Shown: positions 1-12,094 of the stretch, piece after piece
How positions within the stretch are numbered: position 1 is the stretch's first letter
Layout of the letters: every line of letters starts with the position of its first letter
Assembly: GCF_030936135.1 (NCBI RefSeq)
Contig: NC_082598.1
Span: forward strand, 31,800,687 to 31,864,686
DNA: 64,000 nucleotides
Direction of reading: 5' to 3'
Source of the DNA: Gavia stellata
Taxonomy: Eukaryota; Chordata; Aves; Gaviiformes; Gaviidae
Notes under the pieces: model-generated
The model's input: the letters and a program-made list of their open reading frames with translations, nothing else
The model's database searches: none
Told to the model about the DNA's origin: nothing
Made by a program: the position numbers and the translations under genes

Positions 1-3000
1 AGAAAGGAATGCAGCCAGTTCTGTAATATAATTTTATAGCTTATGGCTTGTCCTTGGCTCCATGCTGATTTGAGGCATCTCCTGCTAAGAAGGGGCTGCT
101 TCTGTAAGAAGCATCTGCAGGTAGATGGAGGTATCAGATATTGCACCTTAGTTCTGAGAGAAGGTGCTCTGGCTGTCACAGGAATGGCAGTTCTCCTCCT
201 CTTGGCTGACAATCTTGTGCTTTTTTGATGCTGTCTTCCTCTCCGTGGAGCCTTGTTATCTCTGACAGGAAGCTCAGCTAGATATGAGCACTTGCACTTA
301 CATTTCCTTTGTGGAAGCAAGGGTAATCAGTGAAACAGCACAACAGTGGCATACTACTGACCAAACTGGGACCTGGTGGATAAAACTTCTTGGCAGCGAG
401 AATCAAAATTTGCTAGCTGTGGCTTCCTTTATGAAGATGTTATAAAGGCTACAGTGTTGATTAAAAGGGCCTCTCCATGGGTGAAAATCTCATCCCTGTC
501 TCTCCTTATCTTTCAGTGTCCTAGTGGCAGCCTTGGACTGAGAATGTACAGTCTGTTCTCTGGAGATCAGGGATCTCCTATCAGGATAATGGTCACTAAG
601 AGTGAAGGGTGTTGCATGAAGAACATGCCCGCCACCATCCAACAAGTGGTTTGTGTTTCAGACCAATAATTTTTCTCTGAGTGAAGCAAATTCTTTCAAA
701 ACTTGCCATCTCTCCTACTCAGAGTAGACAAACAGATAACCATTACTGAAATTTTCCCTGCAGAGCCCTGAAAATCCTCAGAAGTAAAACAGAAAGAAAA
801 ACTTCTGGGGCCTGAAGGTGTAACACAGGAACCTGTTTCCTCTTCCCTGTGTACAGTCACCTCAGAAATACATACTGCCTTCATTGGGACCAGCCAGTCA
901 GTCATTTTTGATCTAGGCCTGTACATAGCAAAATGTACAATTTGCATCCACCTTAGGGTGATCCTTTGATCTTGACAACTGTATGTCCTGAATGCACACC
1001 AGCACGGGTTCTGGAAGGGTTTGGTCCCATGATCTTCCTCCACAAGAGAACCACTGCCTCGCAAGACTCCTGAATGAGGTCACCCATGCTCATGGAAAGG
1101 TTTTAGAGACTTTAGGACTTAAAAGGTGTGACACACCATACCTTCCTGCCATAGTGCTGAATTCAGCTGCTACATCCTGGGATAGAGGGCCTTTTGGGCT
1201 GGGGTGTCCACTAAACTCATCTCCAGTCTAAGATATGAGGTTGGTGTGCAAGGGCAGAGCTAAATAGACAAGGCAGAATCGTGGGACTGCTGACTGATGC
1301 TATACCCCTCATACTACACATATGCTTGAAAAGTGACTCGGATGCTTAGATGATGAGTACAAGTTGAGAGTCTGTTTAGAACAGAAAAATACAGTGAAAT
1401 GAACAAGTGAGACATATATAAAGCAAAACCATTTCATTTGTAACAATACCAAACAGAAACTAGGCAAAATATCATGACTGTTGGAGAAGAGCACTGAAAA
1501 TTTCTCATGAATATTTGTTTCTGTTATTATAATACAGTATACATATACATATGGTATAGAGCAAATGGTGAAATAATACAAGTGAACTACTAATGCTGCA
1601 GTAAAGATGGCTAAAATTCTATTAAAACCCAACAAATTACATGCTTCCACAAATATGTAAAGTTAGTCTGTATGTAGTACACTGAGGAACCAAGTCCAAT
1701 TTCTACTTGGGCTGCTTGTAAGCATTTATTAAAGTAGCACAAGAATCTCAATGGGCACTTCACATTAGTAGCATGTGCAAATTTGGGGACAGAGTCTGGT
1801 CTTGTGATTCTTACTCTGAGTCAGCCAAAAAGAACACATTTTTTTGGAAAGGTTAGGACTCATGAATGCAAACATCCCTATATTTTGCCATCTGATCTGC
1901 TCTCTGAACTCCAGCTGAATAGGTCTGAGTAGATTTCATATTGACTAAAGGGTTCTTAGATATTCACTCAAATGGAGATACTAGGGCTCAGTTCAGTGGT
2001 CTAAGTATAGACTTCAGTGCCATTTGTGATGACCTAGGGGATCCTGCCAGGCCTCCACAAACTGCGGCAGAAGGGCACAGGTCTTGTACAGTTCCTGCAC
2101 TGTATTTTCCAGTCTTGTGGGGATATTTCAGGTGCACAGGCCCCTCTCTGTAGCCATCTAAACTGAGATATCTTCATCTGTGAGGAAATACTTGTAACTC
2201 AGGTTATATAAATAAACATATCTTCAAACAGATGGCTCAGCAGCATCCATTTGTCTGATTTAGGGGGAATTGTATATGTTGTCCAAGTGTAAGTGCAGGG
2301 ATGTGTTTATCAAGCTCTAAAAATCTGCACTGTGGATGCAGAACTAGTACACAGCTATGTGACAAGTGTGATTGGTAGTGGTTAAACTGGTAGAAGCAAA
2401 ACAACTTACTGTGTGAGCATATCCAGAGAAGGTAAAGGCTGCATTATAGTATGAAGACAGTCATGAGATAGCTATAAGGATCATGAATGATACACGATCA
2501 TCATGCTATACAGGCAGAAACGCATTTTCTATCTGTAGAAAATAGGAAAGTAGACCGGGAACGTTATTCTCGCCATACTGTTCTTTTAGGCATGTAGCAA
2601 TAGCTTTAATCCACCTCCATTTCCTCCTCCTGGTTTTCAACTAACTCATTACTTTCCATGAGTAAGCAGCTTTCAGAGCTTGTCATCTCTCATTAAGGCC
2701 ATTAGCAATTGCCTCAGTGGCATCCATTGGATCTGGAAAGAAAAATCTGTTTTATGGAATGTCTTACATGGCTTTTGTTTGTGATGGGTGGGCATGCCTG
2801 AGCTGAAGCTGTATCAAAGAAGCCACTGCCCATGACAGCAGGGCATAGGATTCTTTTCAGGTAAAGAGGACCTAGGTCTACATCTATACTGGGAAGGATT
2901 AAAAAAACCATAGGGGCTTGGGCTCAACCGCTGTGCTCTGTCCAAACTGTTGAGCTGTTAGCATGCTTCGTGCAATATTTTGTCAGATGCCAGTTAGGAT

Positions 3001-6000
3001 TTCACCAGGCAATTCCTGAGCTTGGCTCAGAGGACAGCACAGGCTGGGGATTTTTCCTAAAAGGCGGTTCCCTGCTCCCTGTCCCATGCAATAACACTGA
3101 GCATCTTGGCCAGGGAGTAGGGGTGCCGTGGCTTGTTTGATTCATTGGTTTGAAGGTAGAGTAGCATACCTCCGTCCTCTAACTTCTGTCCCTCTCTGGT
3201 ACAGATCAGACTTTTCCCTTCAGGTCTTTGTTGCAATTCCTGTCAAAACATGGAGATAGTAACCTAAATTCTACTAGTGCTCAAGAAGAACATTTTACAT
3301 ATCTTTTTGATTTAAAGTTTTTTGGGAAACTACATTTTAACCACAGCTTTCTACTCATGTCAGGTGCCAGTGGTCACTCTCTCAAGGCCTAAAAGCTCCA
3401 AGTGAGATCAAGGGAGAAACATGTTAACTTCTCCTTCCCACTGGTGGCGTTGAGTGTAACAACAGGTTGCTTCCAAAGGAGAAATCTGAAAGTCCTCGGA
3501 AAGTGAGCTGTATGGGTAAGTCTAAAATGGTTAACCATTTCAAAGTCTATTAAAGTTCTGTTATGCATTTTGGGTGATCTTACCGGTATTAGGATCTCAC
3601 TTCAGAGACACAAGAAAAGTGAACCTACAGCTTTAGTAAACTAAAGAAAGTACATTTTCAAGATGAGAAGTGAAATTCAGAAAGATGATTTGTTCTAAAA
3701 AGAGAAAAAAAGAGTTGTCAACAAGTAAGTGGAAACCTCTGATAAAAACCCAGCTGGAAATTACAGGCAACTCTTTTCAAAATCCAGTTAGTGCCGTAAT
3801 TCCCTTTCCCAGTACTAAAACCACCACCCAAGAAAGCTGTAGCCAGCAGGACAGCAACTCAGTACTTACTGCCCCTGCAACTGCAGTGAGTCCCCCTGTT
3901 CAGCATGGGTCTTCTTGGGAGGGAAGGCTATGAGGGAGCTGTTGCCTGGAATGAGGAGGAGAAATTTCTGAGTGAAGCTGTGTTCTTTTCTGCCTAAGCC
4001 TCAAGTAGCCTGAAACTGCAAGGGTCTGGAATAGCAATTCAGCAGCTTGTCAGCAATTTCCCCAAGATTTTTCTCCTTCCTGGACAGCATGTTGAAAAGT
4101 TTCAGATATGGAAAGAGAGTAAAATTCCCAGGACCTAATAATTGACTTAATTCCTATCCAGAGCACAGCCTTTATACACCTGCACACCTGCAATTATGTG
4201 GGCTGGGGAGGAGGCACAGGGCAGGAGGGACAGGGATTTAGGAGAGTAGGTTTTGGGTAGAACATGACATACAGGCTGTTCTTCTACCCCCAAAGCTCTA
4301 AAAGGCAATATCCCTAGTCTAGGAAAACTAGTAGAATCATTAGTTCCACAAATTTTGAAGGCTTTCTGATCTCTTAGTCAGGCATCTATCACAGCATTTA
4401 CTGGAGACCCTCTTTTGTGAACAACATATTATTTGAAGTTAGAGATGACCTTTGCGAAAGACCTTTTACGTGTGCTCTCCAGAATGTCATATCATTGTTC
4501 TTCGACACTCACTTTCATTTCCACTTGCATTGCTGGATCTAAGTTTCCTCTTGCTCTTAGGACGGTGCAGGAAGGTAGATTCTGAAATTAAGTGGTCAGG
4601 GGAGAAGTTTTTGGTGAGAAAGTGATATACGGGCATAGAGATTTGCCCATCACATCCCCCTGTTGGGAGACCCATAACAATAATAGGAGTTTTTCCCAGA
4701 TCTTAAGAAGCTCCTACTTAATTTTAGGTTAATTGTTATGGGAGTGAGAAAAAGGCACATTTTTTACTAAGTCTCTTGTTCCAGACTGAGAGGACTCTGC
4801 AACTCTTCAACACATGATCTTTGCTTGGATTTATTTTTAGTAAGGTTCTCTTCATTTTTTTGTTAATTTGTTTTTTCAGATATCTTTTCATAAAACTAAA
4901 TTAAACTTGCAACGAAGGGAGAGAAAATCTGTCTGATATTTGCAATGAAGCATAAGACATTTAACTCTGTTACTTTAACTTAAAAATGGGCAAAGGTAAA
5001 GGAACAGAAAAAAGGTTCTGGAATATAACGGATCTATGAGCCATCTCTAAGAACCGCTTCCAAAAAAACTCCCTTCCATCAGTCCCTTTTTAAATATACA
5101 GGAGCAGAAGAAACACTTTCAGCATTTCACTGGAGTGAGTATGCAGGAGGAATACTGTGGGAATAAGTTTAGAAATATTAAGAACTCAAATTCAGACTCC
5201 GTGTTGTTAACAGCTTTTCTTGCCAAGAAAGACCTTTTTTCTCTACTTGGGATGGAAATCCCAGCTATACACATATGCACCTAACATGAGACTCTTTTCC
5301 TAACTCTGATGCAGTTTGGACAGGAGGGTCTAACTGGAGTGCATTGCATATATTTTCTGCTCCTTGGTGATCAGAAGGAATTAAATTAGACTAACCTCCC
5401 CCCCGCTAATGAAATGGGTTAATGGATGAAAAAACAGAGCCCAATGCATTGGGTCGAGAGGAGTGTTTGGGTTTCTTTGGTCCTGAGAGTTACAGGGTGT
5501 GGGTATGTATGGAAATAGGAGCCCCAGAGACTAAGAAGAATAGACAGAGGGCTCTACAGCCCTAGGAAAATGGTTTCTGCTGGGAGTTCAGGGCACCAGA
5601 AGTCTGAACATATTCACAGTACTTCTGGTAGATAGTTCAGCAGAGAAAGGCAGTATTTAAGGCCCAGCATACTCTGAACTCATCTGCCATCTGAAGAAAG
5701 AAAAAGACGAAAAAGATGGACATGGTCTTCTTGTAATGGATCTTGGTCTGCTGTGAATATGGGGAGGCTGTGGACATGCCATCTTTCAATACTGTCCACT
5801 GTGTAGCCGCATGTGGCTACTGCCAGAATGACACATATGCACTGCTTTTAGTGTTGCATGATCCGTTACATGGAGGGACTGATGGGATGCTCACTTATAT
5901 TTATTTCTGTTCTGTTCACCAGATACTGGTTTTAAGCAACATTCGAAAACATTTGTTGGTGGTTCTATTTTTACAGTGTTTTGGTCTTGCTCAATATACT

Positions 6001-6792
6001 AAGATCACGTGAAAACTGAGCCACATACACCTTTTTCCAAACTGTGTGTGTCATGGTCTGCACAGTATGTGAAATTGATAGCTGTCATTGTATCTTTCAA
6101 GCTCAGTAACTCAGGCATCAGAAGACCCAGCTGTATTTTTTTCAAACTCTAACTAGATTTGTAATGCATCTGGTAAATATCTGCCCTTTCAGAAACACAA
6201 TTTCACTTCTGCCAAAATAAGCATGAAGAATACTAATGCAGGTCAAGTAGTTTACTGCTGGTATGAGCAACAGCATAAGTAACTCATAATTTGAATCTAA
6301 AATGAATAATGAGTAGCTGCCATTGTATGATTTAAGACTCTAAACAAAACAGAAAGGAGTAAGGAAATCCAAGAAAAAGGTTCCTGAAAAGACAAAAGAA
6401 AAGAACATTACAACTGAGTTGCTTTTCTTGCTTTAGCTGTGACACTGAGGTGGGAGAACAACTGTGGAGGTGGAGCCTCAGATGAAGGATTGGAAAGCCT
6501 ATAAAACCTGATGAGAACAAAGAAGCCCTGAATCTCTGCGTGAACACTTTTGACCTTAAGGAACTGAGTCTGAATGAAGCATACTACCTCCAGTTCCCCA
6601 CATCTCCTAGGATAACTGGTCAAAAGACTGGTAAGACCCTGTTAACAGAGTGCGTAGAGTCAAACTTGCCACCGTATGTAGACAAATCTTTTCTCTGAAC
6701 AATGTGCACTGTGCTGTTCTAGTCTGTTTTAAGCTGTTTCTAAGTTGAATGCCTAAAGCAGTCTGGAATGGGGATCAGCGTCTAGAAAGCTA

Positions 6793-6882
6793 AGTTGAGC
6801 TCTGGCTTTTTCATGGATTTTACGTGAGTTTTGGGACAAATAATTTAATCTCCTGTGACACAATGATTGTTAATAACTGAAT
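6793..6882 (+). repeat. MIR-like SINE core remnant
   Basis: The segment follows the order of the MIR core: a GTTGAGCTCTGGCTTT block like the tRNA-derived B-box/core junction, then GTGAGTTTTGGGACAAATAA, then TTTAATCTCCTGTG, which parallels the MIR run reading 'tgtgaccttgggcaagtcacttaacctctctgtg'. Divergence is high, as expected of an element inserted before the amniote radiation. Recognised by eye; a profile search would be needed to be sure. Confidence 0.45.
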
Positions 6883-7589
6883 AGAGGAAGCAAAGTTTAT
6901 GCTTTCCAAAGAGAACTAGGAGCATTAGAGGCCTGCAGCTTCCTTGACCCAGGAAAGGACAAGGATCTGTGTTTATTGTACAAGTGCACTATTCACTCTC
7001 TGTTTGCCCTCTTTTACCTTTACTTGTCTCTAAAGCTAAATTTCAGTTCATACTGGAGACATTCAGTGAAGTGCAGTTTTGTTATATGCTTCAATTCAGA
7101 TCAAAATGTCAAAATACTATAGGAAAGTAATCTTTATTCTTAGCCACAGAGAGGAAATGCGTATACTTGAAAAGCCTGTCCTTGTGAAATGTCCGCAGCA
7201 CTTTTGCAGAGGCAAGAAATTTAAGTACTATCTGAGTGCTTTGTCCTGCAAAGACAGTGCCATTGAATAATAATTAGTCCTTGTAAGGTAAATAAATTCA
7301 ACTCTTCTTCCCTGCATGTCAAGTAGGGTCTTATGGCTTCAGGATGCTGGGATGCACCTCAGGATCCGACAATATGCCACCCTAGTATCTGTAGTGCTTG
7401 AATGTCAGCAGTCCTAAAACACTTGTGTTCCTCTGTCTCCAACATAGTTAGGCAGAAAATTATGTCATGTTTCTGTTTGGCATTGTTATTTTATTCATAA
7501 ATGCTCTGTCCCTTTGCTACCACAAAAAAACCCAACAACTACTTCTCCTACTGAAAACTGTTACAAACTTACTGTTACAAAACAAGGGA

Positions 7590-7750
7590 GAGGAAGGTTG
7601 AGGCTGTAAAGTCTCCTCTGGAGATACTCAAAACTCGCCTGGACACATTTCCTGTGCAATCTGCTCTAGGTGAACCTGCTCTGGCAGAGGGGTTGGACTA
7701 GGAGATCTCCAGAGGTCCCTTCCAACTCCAATCTGTGATTCTGTGATATT
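7590..7750 (+). repeat. CR1 LINE, 5'-truncated 3' end
   Basis: The sequence shows the typical tail of avian CR1: GGAGATACTCAAAACTCGCC, then a block around CTGCTCTAGGTGAACCTGCT, then GGGGTTGGACTAGGAGATCT, then GGTCCCTTCCAACTC, ending in ATTCTGTG-type octamer repeats at 7738-7746. The orientation is sense on the + strand. It carries no coding part and is a dead 5'-truncated copy of about 160 bases, the usual outcome of CR1 retrotransposition. It is the best preserved repeat in the window and the strongest sauropsid signature. Confidence 0.92.
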
Positions 7751-8351
7751 AAAATGAAGTTCAACAAAGAAACTGTATCAAAAAAAGATGTTCCCAATCT
7801 GATTGATAAAGGCAACAGTCTCTCTGTGTTCATCTTTCTTCCAAAATTTTGACTTAAATAATTTTAATTGATTTAAGTCAAAGCTAAAATATGTATGAAG
7901 TACAACTTTCCAGTGTACAGATTTTACTCATCCTTGCTGTCACTTGGCAACATTTTCAGCTGATATAACTGATGTATTTGGTTCATTTATGGATTTGAGG
8001 TTTGGAGTTGAACTTCCTGGAGAATAGTCAGTGGGTCTACTTGCGTAAGATAGGACATAGATTAAGTAAGGATGGCAGAACTGGCACCTTAAGGAGCCCT
8101 GCATTTTTATGTGGATTTCTTGGATCTACTATTGAATTTCATAATAATTATTTTTCAATTAAATTTTTTGCAACACCATTACAGTTGTATCTCACTTTAG
8201 TCTCTGATAGTGAAACAAGAATGGAATTTCACTCTCTTGTGGTTCGTTCTGCTTGCTTTACCTCTTGCAACAACTATATTGAAATCACAAAGACTTATAC
8301 TAGCGAGGTGAACATGAGTTGTCCTGTAAAGCTTGGTTATAATACTTAAGT

Positions 8352-8478
8352 ATTAAATAATAGTGCTTAGCACTTATGCAACTTAATGCCTTGTAATCTT
8401 CAAAGCACTTTACAAATCTTAACTGGTTAATCCCCACAGCAGCTCTGTGTGGTAGGTTATGAAGGCCACACGTTAAAG
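8352..8478 (-). repeat. Ancient MIR/L2-type SINE 3' remnant
   Basis: Read on the - strand, the segment contains GGGGATTAACCAGTTAAGAT followed by TTTGTAAAGTGCTTTGAAGA, the typical 3' end of MIR/L2-related amniote SINEs (the 'gtaaagcgctttgaagat' block), preceded by a degraded 'cctaccacacagagctgctgtg' segment. High divergence shows great age. The exact subfamily cannot be assigned by eye. Confidence 0.6.
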
Positions 8479-11400
8479 ATCTCGCACAATATGAGCTTGT
8501 CTGCATGCTAAGCCTATGTGAAAAAATATCTACACAGTTATGTCCCCGAAGTCATAAGCGTTTAGTTTTACTGGAGTGTAACATGCCTTGCCTTCAATAA
8601 ATTAGTTCTGCTTTCTTATCTCATTCAAGGTAAATCCATTATACCCTGCAACTTGGCTCAGCACACAGTATTATCAGAATTTTGAGGATATTTTTTATTA
8701 TTAAAACTCCTGGAAGCAAATAAGAAGCAGATAATCTTAATTTTATTGAAGAAATCAAGTTTCTAGTGCCAATGATTGCAAAGAAAGCGTATGGGAAAGG
8801 GTCAGAAAGTCTCTAAATTTAGACTGAAGCACTCAGGAGAGTTACCACCATTTTTAAGCCACTTCATTTGAAAATGTGAGTTTTGTGATACTGAGATTGA
8901 CTGGCAAAAAAAATAGGCTTATACTCAATTTCACTGGGGAACTTAAGCCTTCAGAGACCCTACTTCATTTAGGAAATAGTGTGTTTTTCTAGCTCAAATT
9001 TTCTTTGAATTTTCATGTCCCAGAAAAAAAGAATATTGAGTAGTTATTGCTTTAGTCTGTTTCAGGTCTAAAATTTCCCTTGAAGTGGAAATACTGCTTT
9101 TAGTCCACTGTAATAATGCTAACTTACTGATAATGTCACAAAAACCACTGGTTCCAGTTGTTGTTAGTTCTGCTGGAAAACCTTTTAAAACAACATTACA
9201 GTTTGAAGGTAACATTATAATTCTATGCGAACACCAAATTCGCCAACCAAAGATGTAAGTTATTAGCTCATGATTACATCTTAAGCATCTCCATAGAAAA
9301 TAATCCTCTGAAAAGTGTTTATTCTTTGTAATACCTAGCATAGAGAGGAAACAATGGCTTTGACTGGTGAGGCCTTCTTCCAGGAGAAGCAGATAGAAAG
9401 CATAGTTTTTGTCACAAATTAAAAAAAAGCATCACTTTTCCAGAATGTCTACTGAGACACTGCAGCATTATTTATAAATACAGTATGATCCTTCCCCTCC
9501 AAGACATCAGGCAACTTAACGCCTTCCTTTTGCTTTCATCTACAGCTGTCTCTCTCTTTGTAAAGCTTGTAATTTGAGAGCTGATCCTTTGCAAGAAGGA
9601 AGCTCTATAATATCATGAAGACTGGCCTCAATTCCTTATTTCGCTTCTGCTTCAACCTGGAAACTTTTGTTTCCTTGTTTTTCACTCTCTGTCTTCCTGT
9701 CTTTGTTTTCCTTCCTTTTCATTTTTTCTCACCTTTGGAGAAAAATCACAAATAACCTTTGAAGGAATAATTAGCAATCACTGTGATCCTATGGTAAACC
9801 TTTACCTGATTCACTACTAAAGTGCTTACCTGAGGGTAAGAATTTCAGACAGACCAGGGAAAGAGAAATTTCCATGTGAGAGATGATAAGGGATGAGCAG
9901 AAAAGAGACCCTAGAAAGTAAAGGAATAAATGAAGGGGAACACAGGAGGAGACATAATTAGCCAGTCTCACATGCTTGCCACTACATAATTTCAAATGTT
10001 CCAAATGGAGCCTGGCATTTTGCAGACAAGCTCATAATTAAGTACAGGGTTGCAATGCACACGCATAAGAGGTCTGAATTAAGGTTTCATGGGTAGCTTT
10101 CTGGCTTTCCCAATCATTGGTCACTTAATTTAGTGACCTAAATCCTTTTTAATATAGAAAAAAATTGATTTTGATGAGGTCTTTTAATTGTTTAGGGAGG
10201 AGGGATTGTTAAGGACTGCAATTTATTATGTAATTGTAGATGCATAGTACTTCAAAGGAAAAAGTATGCTATTTTTATTCTGCCTAAATTTGTATATCAT
10301 GCTGAGACCTTAATACATGTGGTTTTTTTCCTAAAGTGCAGGAAGTCTGCCAGAGAATCTATAGGACCAGTAGATAATCATGGTTTTAAAGAGCATCCAG
10401 AAAAGATTAGGTTGTAAGGGGAAAGGCTGCGTGAATTCACCATGGGGCCGTTTTAAGAGAGTCTGCATCAGAATCTTTTTCTAAGAAGGTTAAATTTGAG
10501 GCAGTTGTTTCAAACTGAAGAGATTTTAAAACAAGTCAATAATTATGTCAACAAATAACATGGACCAGATAGTATTCACACTTGAGGAATTTTTAGGAAA
10601 CTCAGGCACAAAGTAACTGCAGGTGCTGAACCATGAACTGTCACTGTCACGTGTAGCCTTTTGCTGAAAACAGCTTGGTACCCAAAGGCGGAATGAGGCA
10701 AATATGACAGCATCTTGCAAAAAAGATCTCTGAGAGGATCTGGGAATGGCGGACCCTAATTTTTCTGCACCAGTCAATTTAGCTGACACTACATTATAGA
10801 ATTAAATTAGCAGACATACGTGGAAGCGTGGCAAAACAGAGACAAGTCAACACAATGTTTGTGAAGGACAGACATGTTTCATAGATCAGTCAAAGCTCTT
10901 TGAAGGAGTTAAGAAGGTTAATTATGATTTAGTCAGCAGCCCTGACTGTTGAATACCTTGACAATAAAGACCAAGAGCTTCATTGTTACTCCATGACTTT
11001 GGTATTTAATAGAATACTAGGTTCATCTGTCTTCAGTGTAGTTTTTCCTCAGCTTGTTCTTATAATCTTCCTGTGTCACAGTTGGGGTTTTTTTAGTTCA
11101 GATGGGATTGTCAAAATAAAAGGAATGCATGTTCCTGAGTCATTTTGGCAGTTTTGAAAATCCCATCAATACACAGTCATGTTCCCACGATTTCCCCATA
11201 ATCCTGTCGCCAGGTACCTTCAAAGCTGATTTGAGCAAAAGGCTACACGTAACAGTAAATAGCTCAGTACCTTCAGTACTTGGTGTGATGCTGTGCCGAG
11301 CTCCCTGCCTGTCATACAGGCTCGTATTGTTTCGTCGCATTCTTCTCTATCTGTAATCTCTTATACATAATTTATAAGTTCTTGGGACAGGACTAGCTCT

Positions 11401-11549
11401 TTAGCCTGTGTTTATAGTACTAATAGTATTGGGGTTCTGGCGCATGGCTGGGGTTCTGTGTACTTGTCTACTAAACACCTATAAATACATGAAAGTATAG
11501 AAACAATCTGCCATTTTTAGACTGCTTTAACAGGAATCGGTGCTGGAGT

Positions 11550-11570
11550 GGGGGGTGTTGGGGGGGGGGG
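11550..11570 (+). repeat. G-run with G-quadruplex potential
   Basis: Six consecutive G (11550-11555) are followed by TGTT and then eleven G (11560-11570). The long run can supply several G-tracts, so the segment satisfies the usual G3+N1-7 pattern on the + strand. It lies about 70 bases before the start of the TRMT9B CpG island and about 0.5 kb upstream of exon 1. Any regulatory role is inference; a homopolymer of this kind is also prone to assembly error. Confidence 0.6.
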
Positions 11571-11899
11571 AATTATTCACCCTCAACACTCTCGGGATGG
11601 GAAGCCTTGCAGGCAGGACCTAGTCACAAAGGTTAGCTTTGAGCTTAACCTTTAAAGGAGCAAGGGCTCGCTATATCACCAGCGGAGACAGCACGGCTCC
11701 CATCAACCTCGGTTTGGAGGAGCTCGGGGACCCTGCTGCTCCCCCCCGCGCCTTGACGGAGCATCCCACCACCCCCGTCGTCTCCATCAGCACCACCCTC
11801 CTCATCTCCTCGCAGGAGGCGCCCAAGGGATTAGCCAAGACCGCAAGGAGAAGAGTTAACGGGGGAATTGGTAACCCGGCCCTTTTTCCCCGCCTCCTC

Positions 11900-12094
11900 C
11901 TCCTGCCTGCGGGGAGAGGGGGGAGATCGGGACCCGCCGGCCGGGGGTGGCCCCCGGCGGAGAGGCGCGGGGAGCCCTCCCCACGCCTCTCCGCCGGGGG
12001 CCACCCCCGCCGCCCGGCCCGGCCCGGCCCGGCGCGGCGCGGCCAAGCGCCGCCTCCGCGGCGGGATGCAGCCGCCGCCGCCCCGCGGGTGCAG
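11900..12094 (+). other. TRMT9B exon 1 (5' UTR; 5' end approximate)
   Basis: The 3' boundary is well supported by the donor GCAG|GTAAGG at 12094/12095 inside the CpG island. The 5' end is not visible, and 11900 is only a placeholder. The exon has a single ATG (12066-12068) with G at -3. Read from there the frame stays open to the donor (MQPPPPRGC plus two bases), and if spliced straight to 23528 it continues in frame into the main start codon. Additional untranslated exons may exist in the 11.4-kb intron that follows. Confidence 0.6.
11942..12009. repeat. Near-perfect 31-bp inverted repeat
   Basis: The left arm 11942-11972 and right arm 11979-12009 pair over 31 positions with one mismatch (C at 11968 against A at 11983), separated by a six-base loop AGCCCT (11973-11978). 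The arms are almost entirely G+C and contain GGCGGAGAGGCG. The mismatch is what a single C-to-T change at a CpG on the - strand would create, and in a - strand RNA the pair would be a G-U wobble. It can form a very stable hairpin or cruciform, and depending on the transcription start it may lie in the 5' UTR or in the core promoter. Confidence 0.9.

Larger units (their letters stand above)
1..11549. other. Intergenic region upstream of TRMT9B
   Basis: No coding exon is recognisable on either strand. Open frames are short, start at arbitrary codons, and show no family motif or in-phase splice partners. The DNA is AT-rich unique sequence with three repeat relics described separately (a MIR-like piece near 6.8 kb, a CR1 3' end near 7.6 kb and a MIR/L2-like piece near 8.4 kb). 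In human the next gene on this side is LONRF1, but nothing resembling its RING or LON domains is visible here. Undetected non-coding transcripts or enhancers cannot be excluded. Confidence 0.6.
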
